From: JBDSKH01 sp035495435 | Lineage (GTDB): Bacteria > Actinomycetota > Actinomycetes > Actinomycetales > Microbacteriaceae | Assembly (NCBI GenBank): GCA_035495435.1 | Contig: DATJFV010000020.1 | Location: 1-64,000, forward strand | Direction: 5' to 3' | Length of the DNA: 64,000 bases | Shown here: in pieces, positions 7,314-15,676 of the stretch | Position numbering within the stretch: the stretch's first letter is position 1 | Layout of the letters: every line of letters starts with the position of its first letter | Notes under the pieces: model-generated | What the model was told of the DNA's origin: nothing | Seen by the model: only the letters and a program-made list of their open reading frames with translations | Databases searched by the model: none | Program-made: the position numbers and the translations under genes

Positions 7314-7350
7314 GCCCCACGCCGCGCCGCCCCACGCCGCGCCGCCCCGC
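7314..7350. repeat. 15-bp tandem repeat next to a stop codon
   Basis: Two and a half copies of GCCCCACGCCGCGCC lie directly after the stop codon of the minus-strand membrane protein gene (stop at 7352-7354). Confidence 0.75.
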
Positions 7351-7351
7351 G

Positions 7352-8392
7352 TCAGCTGGCGCCGCTGCGCGGGATCTCCAGCCACAGCTCGACTTCGTCG
7401 TCCTCGAGCGAGTCGGTGCCCAGCAGACTGGCGCTGCCGTCGTCGCTGGTGCGCAGGCCCACCACGGTGACGGCGATGTCCGACCCCTCGGGCACGGTGC
7501 GTGCGATCACTTTGTCGGCAGCGGTGGTGCGCAGCGCCTCCGCCAACCGGTCCAGAACGCGGTCGAGGTCGACGTCGTCGAGGTCGTCGATGCCACCCTC
7601 GTCGAGCAGCGTCACCGTGGTCCCGCGCCGGCGCGCGAGCATCACCTGCTCGCGGACGGCGTTGTTCAGCAGCTTGCGCCCGCGGATCTCGTCACGGATC
7701 GCGCCCTCGAGATGCAGGCACTCGGCCCGCTGCGCGGGTGTCAGGTCGCCCCCCGATTGCTGGATTGCGCGCAGCATCGGCAGCGCCATCACGCTCGTCT
7801 GACCCAGCCGGAACTGCCGCTCGTTCAGGTGCGCCTCCTGGGCGGCATGCCAGTCGGTGGCCTCGCGCTCCGCCAGGGCGAAGCGCTGCGAGTCTCGTGC
7901 CGCCTTCGACAGGGCATTGGTGATGATGTGGGCGATCGCAACCCACGCGACCGAGCCCAGCACGCCGATGTCGATGAGGGCGAGCGGCCCACTCCACAGA
8001 ATGGTCTGCACGATGAGAAACGCGATCCCCGCCCAGCCGAATCCGGGCCGGCGCACCGTCACCAGGATCGCGAGGAGCGTGCCGCACGCCGCCACGTACC
8101 AGGTCGAGTAGCTGAACCCTCCCGGTTGGTGCGCCCGCAGTTGCGATGTCACCAGCAACGGCAGCGCGATGGATACCGCGAAGGCGAACGATGCCAGCCA
8201 GATCGGGGTGCGTCGCTGGCTCACGATCAGCAGGGCCGCCGTGGCGATCGCGTAGATGACCATCGCGGCGATGATCGGACCGGTGCCGCGGTAGTGCCCG
8301 AGCTGGAACGAGTACACCGCCAGCACGATGTGGTACCCCGAGAACAGCGCCGCCAGCGAGATGAGCAGCACCCGGGGTGCGCCGATCGTCAC
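7352..8392 (-). CDS. Membrane sensor-like protein, partner of a two-component system (third gene)
   Basis: A 346-residue protein with about six membrane segments in residues 8-160, a helical cytoplasmic stretch (about 165-250) and a C-terminal alpha/beta part ending in an LWLEIP strand. Its layout copies the adjacent histidine kinase (membrane domain, helical region, ATPase-like fold), but I see neither the phospho-acceptor HD motif nor the N and G boxes of an ATPase. It may therefore be a degenerate kinase that binds the true kinase or the regulator. The GTG start overlaps the kinase stop by four bases, so it is the last gene of a regulator-kinase-partner operon. No specific function can be assigned. 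Confidence 0.75.
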   Translation of the reverse strand: MTIGAPRVLLISLAALFSGYHIVLAVYSFQLGHYRGTGPIIAAMVIYAIATAALLIVSQRRTPIWLASFAFAVSIALPLLVTSQLRAHQPGGFSYSTWYVAACGTLLAILVTVRRPGFGWAGIAFLIVQTILWSGPLALIDIGVLGSVAWVAIAHIITNALSKAARDSQRFALAEREATDWHAAQEAHLNERQFRLGQTSVMALPMLRAIQQSGGDLTPAQRAECLHLEGAIRDEIRGRKLLNNAVREQVMLARRRGTTVTLLDEGGIDDLDDVDLDRVLDRLAEALRTTAADKVIARTVPEGSDIAVTVVGLRTSDDGSASLLGTDSLEDDEVELWLEIPRSGAS

Positions 8393-9663
8393 GCGAGCTC
8401 ACCTGCCTCGGATGCCGCCGCGAACCGCGCGTAGGACGGCGACCCTGCCGGCCGCTCGTCGGGCCAGCGGAGGACGACGCGCGTGCCCGACCCCGGTGCC
8501 GAAACGATGTCGGCGTGCCCGCCGGCGCTCGACATGCGCTCGAGGATCGACACCCGCACGCCGAGCCGTTCGGTCGGCACGGTCGCGACGTCGAACCCTG
8601 CGCCGTCGTCCCCGACCTCGACCTGGATGGCGCCGCGCGGCATCCCCTTGACCTCGACCCAGCGGGCCACGTCGGCCCCGGCATGCTGCAGGCTGTTCAC
8701 CATCCCCTGCACGGCGGCGGAATACAGCGCCTCGGCGACCGGAATCGGCATGCTGACCCGTCCCAGCCGCAGCGAGCGCACCTCGAACGGCTGCGACATG
8801 GTGGCGGCGGCCTCGGAGATCCTGCCGAACAGCACCACCGCGGGCACCTGCGTGTCCGTGTCGGGAGCGACGGCGACGGCGTCGCGCAGATGCCCGATGG
8901 CATTGCCCGCCATGGTCGCGGCAAGCTCGTTCGCCTCGGGTGTGTACGCGCGCGCGGCCGAGAGCAGGGTGGTGAGCACGCTGTCGTGCACGATCGCGTC
9001 GACCTGCACCCGCTCGGCCTCGATCGCGTGCTGGCGCACGGCGTGCGAATACCTCTCCAGTGCCGTCTGCTGCGCTCGGTCGACGCTCGCCGCGGCCGTG
9101 CGGAGCATGACGAAGATGATGGTGATCACGCCGCCGAGGATGAGGGCGAATACCGAGTCGAGAGCGGCCCGTGAGGGTCCGACGGCGCCTCCCGGCGGGG
9201 TCAGCCGGATGATGGCGTAGATCGAGGGGATCGCCACCAGGTAGATCGAGGCCCAGCGCACCGGCAGTCCGATCGCGGCCATCGAGGTGGCGACCGTCAT
9301 GATCCCGTACAGCCAGAAGCTGTCGGTCGTGATCCGGCTCGGGTCGAGTACCGCGAACGGCCAGGTCAGCAGCCCGATGAGGTAGACGGCCGAGAAGGTG
9401 GTGGCCGAGATGCGCACGTAGCGCCGGCTGACCGCGGCCGCCACCGCGAACACCAGCGTGGAGACGATGCTTGCGACGAAGACGATGTTCCACGCCTCAT
9501 GCGTGTTCGGCAGCTGCGACAGCATGGCCGGGGCCGACTGCGCGAAGAACGCGATGCCGAACCCGGCCGCCGAGCGCGACACCGCCGATTCGACCCGCCG
9601 CAGGCTCAGCGGATTGCGGACCTGGCGGCCGCGCGGTGGCTCTGCCGCCGGGCTAGTGGCCAT
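8389..9663 (-). CDS. Sensor histidine kinase (NarL-system type)
   Basis: A 424-residue membrane kinase with about six membrane segments in residues 35-190. A HisKA_3-like dimerisation helix follows, with the phospho-acceptor His226 in AIVHDSVLTTLL. The C-terminal HATPase has an N box (MVNSLQHAGA), the G1 box GDDGAGFD and the G2 region APGSGTRVVL. It phosphorylates a partner, presumably the response regulator encoded just upstream, whose stop overlaps this gene's start by 11 bases. The lack of a large extracellular domain suggests the signal is sensed in or at the membrane. The stimulus and regulon are unknown. Confidence 0.88.
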   Translation of the reverse strand: MATSPAAEPPRGRQVRNPLSLRRVESAVSRSAAGFGIAFFAQSAPAMLSQLPNTHEAWNIVFVASIVSTLVFAVAAAVSRRYVRISATTFSAVYLIGLLTWPFAVLDPSRITTDSFWLYGIMTVATSMAAIGLPVRWASIYLVAIPSIYAIIRLTPPGGAVGPSRAALDSVFALILGGVITIIFVMLRTAAASVDRAQQTALERYSHAVRQHAIEAERVQVDAIVHDSVLTTLLSAARAYTPEANELAATMAGNAIGHLRDAVAVAPDTDTQVPAVVLFGRISEAAATMSQPFEVRSLRLGRVSMPIPVAEALYSAAVQGMVNSLQHAGADVARWVEVKGMPRGAIQVEVGDDGAGFDVATVPTERLGVRVSILERMSSAGGHADIVSAPGSGTRVVLRWPDERPAGSPSYARFAAASEAGELA

Positions 9664-10360
9664 CGACGGCGTCGGGGTCGAGCCCCGGCAGGATCCCGTC
9701 CTCCACGGCGCGGCGAAGCAGGTCGACCTTGGTCGGGGCGGGGCGGCCGACTTCGACGTACTTCACGCGGATGCGGTCGAGGTACTCGCGTGCTGTCGAG
9801 TAGCCGATCCCGAGCTGCTCGGCGGCCAGCTTCAGCGGCAGTCCCGAGGCGTACAGGTGCAGGATTTCGCGCTCACGCCGACCGAGCTGCGCCTTGGCGA
9901 AGTCGCGGTCGGCGTCGATCGCGGTGGCCCACTCCAGGTTGTTCAGCACGTCGCCCCGTGCGACGGTGGCGGCCGCCGCGATCACCGTCTTGGTGGCGGA
10001 CGACTTCGGGATGACGCCCGCGGCACCCGCCGCGAGAGCCTCGCGCACCAGGGCGACACGGTCGGCGATGCTGTGCACGAGCACCGCGGAGCCGGCCGCC
10101 TGCACGCTCTTCACGTTCTCGGTGACACTCGATCCGTCGCCGAGCGACAGGTCGAGGACGGTCACGTCGACTTCGCGGCCGGCGAGCACGCTGATCAGCT
10201 CGGGCACGCTGGCGGCAACAGCGACGACGTCGTATCCCTCGTCGGCGAACGCCGCCTTGAGGCCCAGTCGTACCGACTCGTGATCGTCGACCACGGCGAC
10301 GCGCACGCCCTTCGCCGATACCTCGGTGGATTCGTTCCGGATCGTCTCTGACACGCTCAT
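9653..10360 (-). CDS. Two-component response regulator, LuxR/NarL family
   Basis: A 235-residue regulator. The receiver domain (about 19-130) has the acidic pair Asp25/Asp26, phospho-acceptor Asp70 in TVLDLS and Lys119 in VIPKS. The C-terminal DNA-binding region (about 158-220) reads GRREREILHLYASGLPLKLA, an HTH of the LuxR type that departs from the standard consensus (no T-x-x-E start), with STAREYLDRIRVKY as recognition helix. It is first in a three-gene operon with the kinase and membrane partner. The 5' leader carries GACAGGAA before the ATG as ribosome site. Target genes cannot be inferred. Confidence 0.88.
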   Translation of the reverse strand: MSVSETIRNESTEVSAKGVRVAVVDDHESVRLGLKAAFADEGYDVVAVAASVPELISVLAGREVDVTVLDLSLGDGSSVTENVKSVQAAGSAVLVHSIADRVALVREALAAGAAGVIPKSSATKTVIAAAATVARGDVLNNLEWATAIDADRDFAKAQLGRREREILHLYASGLPLKLAAEQLGIGYSTAREYLDRIRVKYVEVGRPAPTKVDLLRRAVEDGILPGLDPDAVDGH

Positions 10361-10408
10361 TTCCTGTCTTCCCCCGATCCCTCAGGCGCAGGAGCACCCG
10401 CCGCCATG

Positions 10409-11629
10409 TTATCGCGCGGCATCCCGCACGAGGAGCCCGACTGCCTCAACGTGATGCGTCATCGGGAACAGATCGAACGCCCTCAACGACTGCAGGCGGT
10501 ATCCGTGGCCGGCGAGAATGCCGGCGTCGCGGGCGAACGCGACCGGGTCGCAGGCGACGTACACCAGCTGCGCGGGACGCACGGCGGCGAGGGCGTCGAG
10601 CACCGCCCGCCCGGCGCCGGAACGCGGCGGATCGAGCACGACGGTCGCGGCGCTCATCCGCGGAGCGGGGCTGAGCGACCGCACCCACCGTTCCACGCGC
10701 CCGGTGACCGCCGACGCGCCCACCCATTCGGCCAGGTTCTCGGCGGCATGCTCGGTGGCCCGTTCGTCCGACTCGACGGTGGTGATGCGTGTGGTCTGGC
10801 CGAACCGGTCGGCGACGGCCGCCGCCAGCAGGCCGACACCGCCATACAGGTCGAGGTTCGCCGCGCGGGGGTCGAACAGCGCCGGGTCGATGGCCTCGGC
10901 GACCGCCGTGCTCAGCGTCTCCGCGGCGTGACGGTGCACCTGCCAGAACCCGGCGTCGTCGACCCGGAACTCCCTCCCGTGCACCAGCTCGCGCACCACG
11001 CTGCGCTCTTGCCGGCCGATGATCATCCGGGCGCCACCGATGGCGGGGGCCAGAAGGTCGACATGCTCGCTGCGGGGATCGAACCGCTCGGCGAGCGGCG
11101 CGATCTCGCGCAGCTCGTCGACGGCGAGCGGCAGGTCCGAGACGGGGATCACCGTGTGCGAACGCGCCGCGTACGGGCCGACCACGCCGGTGTCCGAGAC
11201 GTGCAGGCGCACCCGGGTGCGCCATCCGGTTCCCTCCTCGGGGCCCGGCAAGGACTCGACGGGCACGTCGATGTCGAGCTTCGCGAAGCGCTGCAGGGCC
11301 TCGCGCAGCACCTGACGCTTGAGCTCACGCGCGTGGCCGGTGTCGATGTGCCCGAACTCGGCGCCGCCGGCGCGCTCGGCGGGGTCGCGATCGACCGACG
11401 CCTCCGCCCAGGGGTGGGGACGGCGATGGATGCTGGGGTCGAGCACGCGCACCGTGTCGGCCCGCCAGAACGCGGCCTTGTCGTCGTCGGAGATCCGCGC
11501 CAGCACGCGCTCGCCGGGAATCGCATCCGACACGAACACCACCCGGCCGTCGAGCCGGGCGACGCTGATGCCGCCGTGCGCGATGTTGGTAGCGTCGAGC
11601 TCGACCTCGCGACCGCGCATGTCACCCAT
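10409..11629 (-). CDS. RNA m5U methyltransferase (TrmA/RlmD superfamily)
   Basis: A 406-residue class I SAM-dependent RNA uridine-5-methyltransferase. It has an N-terminal TRAM domain (first 55 residues), a central domain, then a Rossmann methyltransferase fold with the SAM motif LDLYGGVGLLA, the DPPRSG motif, the nucleophile region YVACDPVAFARD (catalytic Cys) and the C-terminal FPMTHHVE motif. The substrate is a uridine in rRNA or tRNA; sequence alone does not decide which. The iron-sulphur cysteines of E. coli RlmD are not evident. The start at 11629 is favoured because TATGCT (11637-11642) lies seven bases upstream, fitting a leaderless mRNA; ATGs at 11641 and 11620 are alternatives. It is divergent from maf. 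Confidence 0.87.
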   Translation of the reverse strand: MGDMRGREVELDATNIAHGGISVARLDGRVVFVSDAIPGERVLARISDDDKAAFWRADTVRVLDPSIHRRPHPWAEASVDRDPAERAGGAEFGHIDTGHARELKRQVLREALQRFAKLDIDVPVESLPGPEEGTGWRTRVRLHVSDTGVVGPYAARSHTVIPVSDLPLAVDELREIAPLAERFDPRSEHVDLLAPAIGGARMIIGRQERSVVRELVHGREFRVDDAGFWQVHRHAAETLSTAVAEAIDPALFDPRAANLDLYGGVGLLAAAVADRFGQTTRITTVESDERATEHAAENLAEWVGASAVTGRVERWVRSLSPAPRMSAATVVLDPPRSGAGRAVLDALAAVRPAQLVYVACDPVAFARDAGILAGHGYRLQSLRAFDLFPMTHHVEAVGLLVRDAAR

Positions 11630-11636
11630 CTGATCG

Positions 11637-11642
11637 AGCATA
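11637..11642 (-). promoter_or_regulatory. -10 element TATGCT of the RNA methyltransferase gene (leaderless)
   Basis: The minus strand reads TATGCT, CGATCAG, then ATG at 11629. It overlaps by two bases a degenerate plus-strand -10 (TAGGAG, 11641-11646) that stands six bases before the maf GTG. Confidence 0.5.
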
Positions 11643-11652
11643 GGAGCCCCGC

Positions 11653-12282
11653 GTGTCCGACACCGTGCGTCTGTACCTGGCGTCGACGTCGCCGGCCCGG
11701 CTCGCCACCCTGCGGGCCGTCGGCATCGAGCCGGTGCCGATCCCGTCGCATGTCGACGAGGAGGCCGCGGTCGCCGGTGCGGGTACCATGACCGCCGCCG
11801 AGATGGTGCAGCTGCTGGCGCGCCTGAAAGCCGAAGCGGTCGCCGGGTCGGGGCGCGAGTTCGACGGGCTGATTCTCGGCGGCGATTCGGCGTTCGAGCT
11901 CGACGGCCGGGTGTACGGCAAACCGCACCTGCCCGAGGTGGCGCGTGAACGCTGGCACGCGCAGCGCGGCAAGTCGGGGGTGCTGCACTCGGGGCACTGG
12001 CTGATCGATGCACGCGGCGGAGTGGTCGGCGCAGCCGTCGGGGGCGTCGCCGCGGCCACCGTGCACTTCGCCGCCGACATCACCGATGACGAGATCGACG
12101 CCTATATCGCCACCGGCGAGCCGCTGGAGGTGGCGGGCGCGTTCACCATCGACTCGCGGGGCGCCGGGTTCATCGACGGTGTCGAGGGCGACCCGCACAC
12201 TGTGGTGGGGCTGAGCGTGCCGCTACTGCGCGTGCTGGTGCGCCGGCTCGGGATCGAATGGCCCCACCTCTGGAACGCATAG
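11653..12282 (+). CDS. Maf family nucleotide pyrophosphatase
   Basis: A 209-residue Maf protein, a nucleoside triphosphate pyrophosphatase acting on dTTP/UTP or modified nucleotides and linked to septum formation and damage avoidance. The N-terminal LASTSPARLATLRAVGI motif, the central GGDSAFELDGRVYGKP (the metal/active-site region) and the C-terminal STVxGDPHxVVG-like segment are visible. The GTG start has AGGAG six bases upstream. In actinobacteria maf lies next to accD/accE/birA and the carboxylase alpha gene, as here, with a two-component system and RNA methyltransferase inserted between. It precedes accA by 82 bp. Confidence 0.92.
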   Translation: MSDTVRLYLASTSPARLATLRAVGIEPVPIPSHVDEEAAVAGAGTMTAAEMVQLLARLKAEAVAGSGREFDGLILGGDSAFELDGRVYGKPHLPEVARERWHAQRGKSGVLHSGHWLIDARGGVVGAAVGGVAAATVHFAADITDDEIDAYIATGEPLEVAGAFTIDSRGAGFIDGVEGDPHTVVGLSVPLLRVLVRRLGIEWPHLWNA

Positions 12283-12350
12283 CGACCGCCTACAGCGGTT
12301 CGCATCCGGATTGGTAGGGGCCCGACAAAGGGCGACCACTCGTCAGGTCC

Positions 12351-12356
12351 TAGGCT
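12351..12356 (+). promoter_or_regulatory. -10 element TAGGCT of accA
   Basis: TAGGCT stands eight bases before the ATG at 12365. The intervening GGGGAG could act as a ribosome site, but the spacing suits a leaderless or nearly leaderless transcript. Confidence 0.5.
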
Positions 12357-12364
12357 GGGGAGTT

Positions 12365-14125
12365 ATGGCCCGCATTACCAAGGTTCTGATCGCGAATCGG
12401 GGCGAGATCGCGGTGCGCGTGATCCGCGCAGCACGAGATGCCGGTATCTCTTCGGTGGCGGTGTACGCAGACCAGGATCGCGACGCCCGACACGTGAAGC
12501 TGGCCGACGAGGCGTACGCCCTCGACGGCACGACGAGTGCCGAGACCTACCTGGTCATCGACAAGCTGCTGTCGGTGGCGCGCCGGTCGGGAGCGGATGC
12601 GGTGCACCCCGGCTACGGGTTCCTGGCCGAGAACGCCGACTTCGCCCGCGCCGTGATGGCTGCGGGGCTGATCTGGATCGGCCCGTCGCCGGAGGCCATC
12701 GAGCGCCTCGGCGACAAGGTGAGCGCAAGGCACGTGGCCGAGAAGGTGGGCGCGCCGCTCGCCCCCGGAACCCTCAACCCGGTGGCCGACGCCGACGAGG
12801 TGCTGGCGTTCGTGGACGAGGTCGGTCTGCCGGTCGCGATCAAGGCCGCGTTCGGCGGCGGTGGGCGCGGGCTGAAGGTCGCCCGCACGCGCGAGGAGGT
12901 GCCCGAGCTGTTCGAGTCCGCCACCCGCGAGGCGGTGGCGGCGTTCGGGCGAGGTGAGTGCTTCGTCGAGAAGTACCTCGACGAGCCGCGGCACGTCGAG
13001 ACCCAGTGCCTGGCCGACTCCGCGGGCAACGTGGTCGTCGTGTCGACCCGCGACTGCTCGCTGCAGCGTCGGCATCAGAAGCTGGTCGAGGAGGCTCCGG
13101 CCCCGTTCCTCAGCGACGAGCAGCTGAAGCTGCTCTACGACTCCTCGAAGGCGATCCTGCGCGAGGTGGGCTACCTCGGGGCGGGCACCTGCGAGTTCCT
13201 GATCGGCAAGGACGGCACGGTGTCCTTCCTCGAGGTGAACACCCGGCTGCAGGTCGAGCACCCGGTCTCAGAGGAGGTCACCGGGCTCGACCTGGTGCGC
13301 GAGCAGTTCCGCATCGCGGAGGGTGGGCTGCTCGACTACGACGACCCGGTGCCGCACGGGCACTCGTTCGAGTTCCGGATCAACGGCGAAGACCCGGGCC
13401 GCAACTTCCTGCCCACGCCCGGTCCGGTGAGCGTGCTGCGCTTCCCCGGCGGCCCCGGTGTGCGCGTCGACTCGGGTGTCACCACCGGGGACGTGATCTC
13501 GGGGTCGTTCGACTCGCTGCTGGCCAAGCTGATCGTCACCGGTTCCAGCCGCGAGGACGCCCTCGAGCGCTCGCGCCGCGCGCTCGACGAGTTCGAGGTG
13601 GCCGGGCTGCCCACGGTGCTCCCCTTCCACCGTAGGGTCGTCCGCGAGCCGGCGTTCACGGCCGAGGACGGCCGGTTCGGGGTGTACACGCGCTGGATCG
13701 AGACCGAGTTCGTCAACGACCTCGAGCCGTGGGGCGGGATGCTGCCCGAATCCGGTCCTGCTGAGAAACGTCACCAGGTGGTCGTCGAGGTCGAGGGCAA
13801 GCGGGTGTCGGTGTCTCTGCCGACCCGGTTGCTGCCGTCGACGGGGGCCGTATCGAACGCCCCGGCACCGAAGCGCCGCGGCGGTGGGGGCCCGGCCGTC
13901 GCCGCTTCCGGCAACGCGGTGAAGTCGCCGATGCAGGCGACCGTGGTCAAGGTCGCGGTCGCGGAGGGCGACAAGGTCGTCAAGGGCGACCTCATCCTGG
14001 TGCTCGAGGCGATGAAGATGGAGCAGCCGCTGACGGCGCACCGTGACGGCACCATCGCCAAGCTCGACGCCGCCGTCGGCGCGACGGTGTCGGCGGGGCA
14101 TCAGCTGCTCGCCATCGAGGACTGA
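12365..14125 (+). CDS. accA: Acyl-CoA carboxylase alpha subunit (biotin carboxylase + biotin carboxyl carrier)
   Basis: A 586-residue AccA3/BccA-type protein. Biotin carboxylase occupies the first 450 residues: preATP-grasp KVLIANRGEIAVRVIRA, ATP-grasp with GGGGRGLKVA, the FLEVNTRLQVEHPVSEEVTG active-site segment, and the C-terminal subdomain. A linker rich in Ala, Pro and Gly leads to the biotinyl domain with EAMKMEQ, biotinylated at Lys551. It carries carboxybiotin to the beta subunit encoded at 4.6 kb and is biotinylated by BirA. A longer frame begins at 12311, but the ATG at 12365 matches the family N-terminus and the nearby promoter. The alpha gene being separated from beta/epsilon is common in actinobacteria. 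Confidence 0.96.
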   Translation: MARITKVLIANRGEIAVRVIRAARDAGISSVAVYADQDRDARHVKLADEAYALDGTTSAETYLVIDKLLSVARRSGADAVHPGYGFLAENADFARAVMAAGLIWIGPSPEAIERLGDKVSARHVAEKVGAPLAPGTLNPVADADEVLAFVDEVGLPVAIKAAFGGGGRGLKVARTREEVPELFESATREAVAAFGRGECFVEKYLDEPRHVETQCLADSAGNVVVVSTRDCSLQRRHQKLVEEAPAPFLSDEQLKLLYDSSKAILREVGYLGAGTCEFLIGKDGTVSFLEVNTRLQVEHPVSEEVTGLDLVREQFRIAEGGLLDYDDPVPHGHSFEFRINGEDPGRNFLPTPGPVSVLRFPGGPGVRVDSGVTTGDVISGSFDSLLAKLIVTGSSREDALERSRRALDEFEVAGLPTVLPFHRRVVREPAFTAEDGRFGVYTRWIETEFVNDLEPWGGMLPESGPAEKRHQVVVEVEGKRVSVSLPTRLLPSTGAVSNAPAPKRRGGGGPAVAASGNAVKSPMQATVVKVAVAEGDKVVKGDLILVLEAMKMEQPLTAHRDGTIAKLDAAVGATVSAGHQLLAIED

Positions 14126-14161
14126 GCCCCGCGCCCGTCCCCTGGTGCCAGGCGCCCGGCG

Positions 14162-15598
14162 TCACCCGACGATGTGCATCGCCCGCGCCGCGTCGGTGAT
14201 CGAGCCCGACAGGCTCGGGTAGACGCTGAACGCGCGCGCGAGCTGGTCGACGGTGAGGCGGTGCTCGACCGCGAGCGCGATCGGCAGGATCAGGTCGGAC
14301 GCCTTGGGCGCGACGACGACTCCCCCGATGACGGTGCCCGAGCCGGTGCGCGCGAAGATCTTCACGAAACCGTCTTTCAGCCCGATCATCTTGGCGCGCG
14401 GGTTCGACGACAGCGGCAGCTTGTAGATCTCGCCTTGCGCGATGCCGTCCTCAATCTGCTTCTGCGACCATCCGACGGTCGCCACCTCGGGCTGGGTGAA
14501 GATGTTGCTCGTCACGTTGCGGAGCTCGGTGGGCGACACCGCGTCGCCCAGCGCGTGGAACACGGCCGTGCGACCCTGCATCGAGGCGACGGATGCCAGG
14601 GGCAGGAAGTCGCTGCAGTCCCCGGCTGCGTAGATGGACGGCATCGACGTGCGGGCGACCCGGTTGACGCGGATGTGGCCGGATTCGGCAAGCTGTACCC
14701 CGGCCTCCGCCAGACCGATGCCGGCGGTATTCGGTACCGAGCCCACGGCCATCAGTGCGTGGCTGCCCTCGACGGTGCGGCCGTCGGCCAGGGTCACGAT
14801 CACGCCGTCGCCGTGGCGCTCCACCGACTGCGCCCGGCTCTTGTTGAGCACCTGCATGCCGTTGCGCGTGAAGACGTCGCCGATGACGCGCGCCGCGTCG
14901 GCGTCCTCTCCGGGAAGCACCTGCTCGCGCGAGGACACCAGGGTCACCCGTGAGCCGAGCGCCAGGTACGCCGAGGCGAACTCGGCTCCGGTGACACCGG
15001 ATCCGACGACGATCATGTGCTCGGGAACCTCGTCGAGGCTGTACAGCTGCGTCCAGGTGAAGATGCGCTTGCCGTCGGGCTTCGCCGTGGGCAGGATGCG
15101 GGGGCTGGCTCCCACAGAGACCACGAGTGTGTCGGCCTCGACCTCGTCGAAGTCGGTGCGACCCTTGCCCTTGCCGGTGGACACCACGATCCGGTTCGGG
15201 CCCTCGAGCCGGCCGTCTCCGGTCACGATGCGCACACCGGCCCGGAGCAGCTGCTCCTTCATGTCTTCCGACTGCTGCCGCGCCAGGAGGAGCAGGCGCC
15301 GGTTGACGGCGCCGAGGTTGACCGCCACCTCGGGGCGCACGGCGCGCCCGGATTCGGTGCGGCTGAAGAACTGAACGCCGAGGTCGGCGGCCTCCCCCAC
15401 CGAGGTCGCCGCTTCGGCGGTGGCGATGAGACTCTTCGAGGGGACGACATCGGTGAGCACCGCCGAACCGCCCACTCCCGCGCGTTCGACGAGGGTCACT
15501 TCGGCGCCCAGCTGTGCACCGGTCAACGCGGCCTCGTAGCCCCCGGGGCCGCCTCCGAGTACCGCGAGCCGATGGGTGCGTTCGAACTCGTAGGCCAT
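14162..15598 (-). CDS. NAD(P)H-quinone reductase, flavoprotein disulphide reductase family (LpdA type)
   Basis: A 478-residue FAD protein with the lipoamide dehydrogenase fold. The N-terminal FAD motif GGGPGGYEAA, the NAD(P) motif GSGVTGAEFAS, the second FAD motif YAAGDCSD and the C-terminal dimerisation domain are present. The redox-active CxxxxC is absent: the equivalent segment reads GGSAVLTDVVPSKSL, as in Mycobacterium tuberculosis LpdA (Rv3303c), which is an NAD(P)H quinone reductase and not part of pyruvate dehydrogenase. It should therefore not be annotated as dihydrolipoamide dehydrogenase. The start at 15598 matches the family; an ATG nine bases upstream is an alternative. It is divergent from pnp and convergent with accA. 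Confidence 0.88.
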   Translation of the reverse strand: MAYEFERTHRLAVLGGGPGGYEAALTGAQLGAEVTLVERAGVGGSAVLTDVVPSKSLIATAEAATSVGEAADLGVQFFSRTESGRAVRPEVAVNLGAVNRRLLLLARQQSEDMKEQLLRAGVRIVTGDGRLEGPNRIVVSTGKGKGRTDFDEVEADTLVVSVGASPRILPTAKPDGKRIFTWTQLYSLDEVPEHMIVVGSGVTGAEFASAYLALGSRVTLVSSREQVLPGEDADAARVIGDVFTRNGMQVLNKSRAQSVERHGDGVIVTLADGRTVEGSHALMAVGSVPNTAGIGLAEAGVQLAESGHIRVNRVARTSMPSIYAAGDCSDFLPLASVASMQGRTAVFHALGDAVSPTELRNVTSNIFTQPEVATVGWSQKQIEDGIAQGEIYKLPLSSNPRAKMIGLKDGFVKIFARTGSGTVIGGVVVAPKASDLILPIALAVEHRLTVDQLARAFSVYPSLSGSITDAARAMHIVG

Positions 15599-15664
15599 GC
15601 GACCCATTCTCGCGCTTTTGAGCACGGGCCGCCGACCTACTCCGCCCCGGCGCCGCCCCCGAAA

Positions 15665-15670
15665 TAGGAT
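15665..15670 (+). promoter_or_regulatory. -10 element TAGGAT of pnp (leaderless)
   Basis: TAGGAT is followed by six bases and the pnp ATG at 15677. Confidence 0.55.
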
Positions 15671-15676
15671 GGCGGG

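Larger units (their letters stand above)
6459..7351. other. Intergenic region of about 890 bp without a supportable protein gene
   Basis: No open frame here has a credible start or family. From left to right it holds an imperfect direct repeat (6612-6713), a palindrome enclosing a TAGGGT -10 element (6773-6804), two hairpins ending in a U-rich terminator that together look like a small RNA gene (about 6797-6893), two copies of a repeated long hairpin (6981-7073 and 7209-7299) and a 15-bp tandem repeat (7314-7350). It separates accE from the 3' end of the minus-strand two-component operon. Confidence 0.8.

Noticed and set aside
11149..12198. Minus-strand frame antisense to maf
   Set aside because: No recognisable domain; both maf and the RNA methyltransferase are clearly coding in other frames.
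14162..15598. Annotation as dihydrolipoamide dehydrogenase
   Set aside because: The redox-active cysteine pair is missing (GSAVLTDVVPSKSL in its place), so an LpdA-type quinone reductase is the better call.
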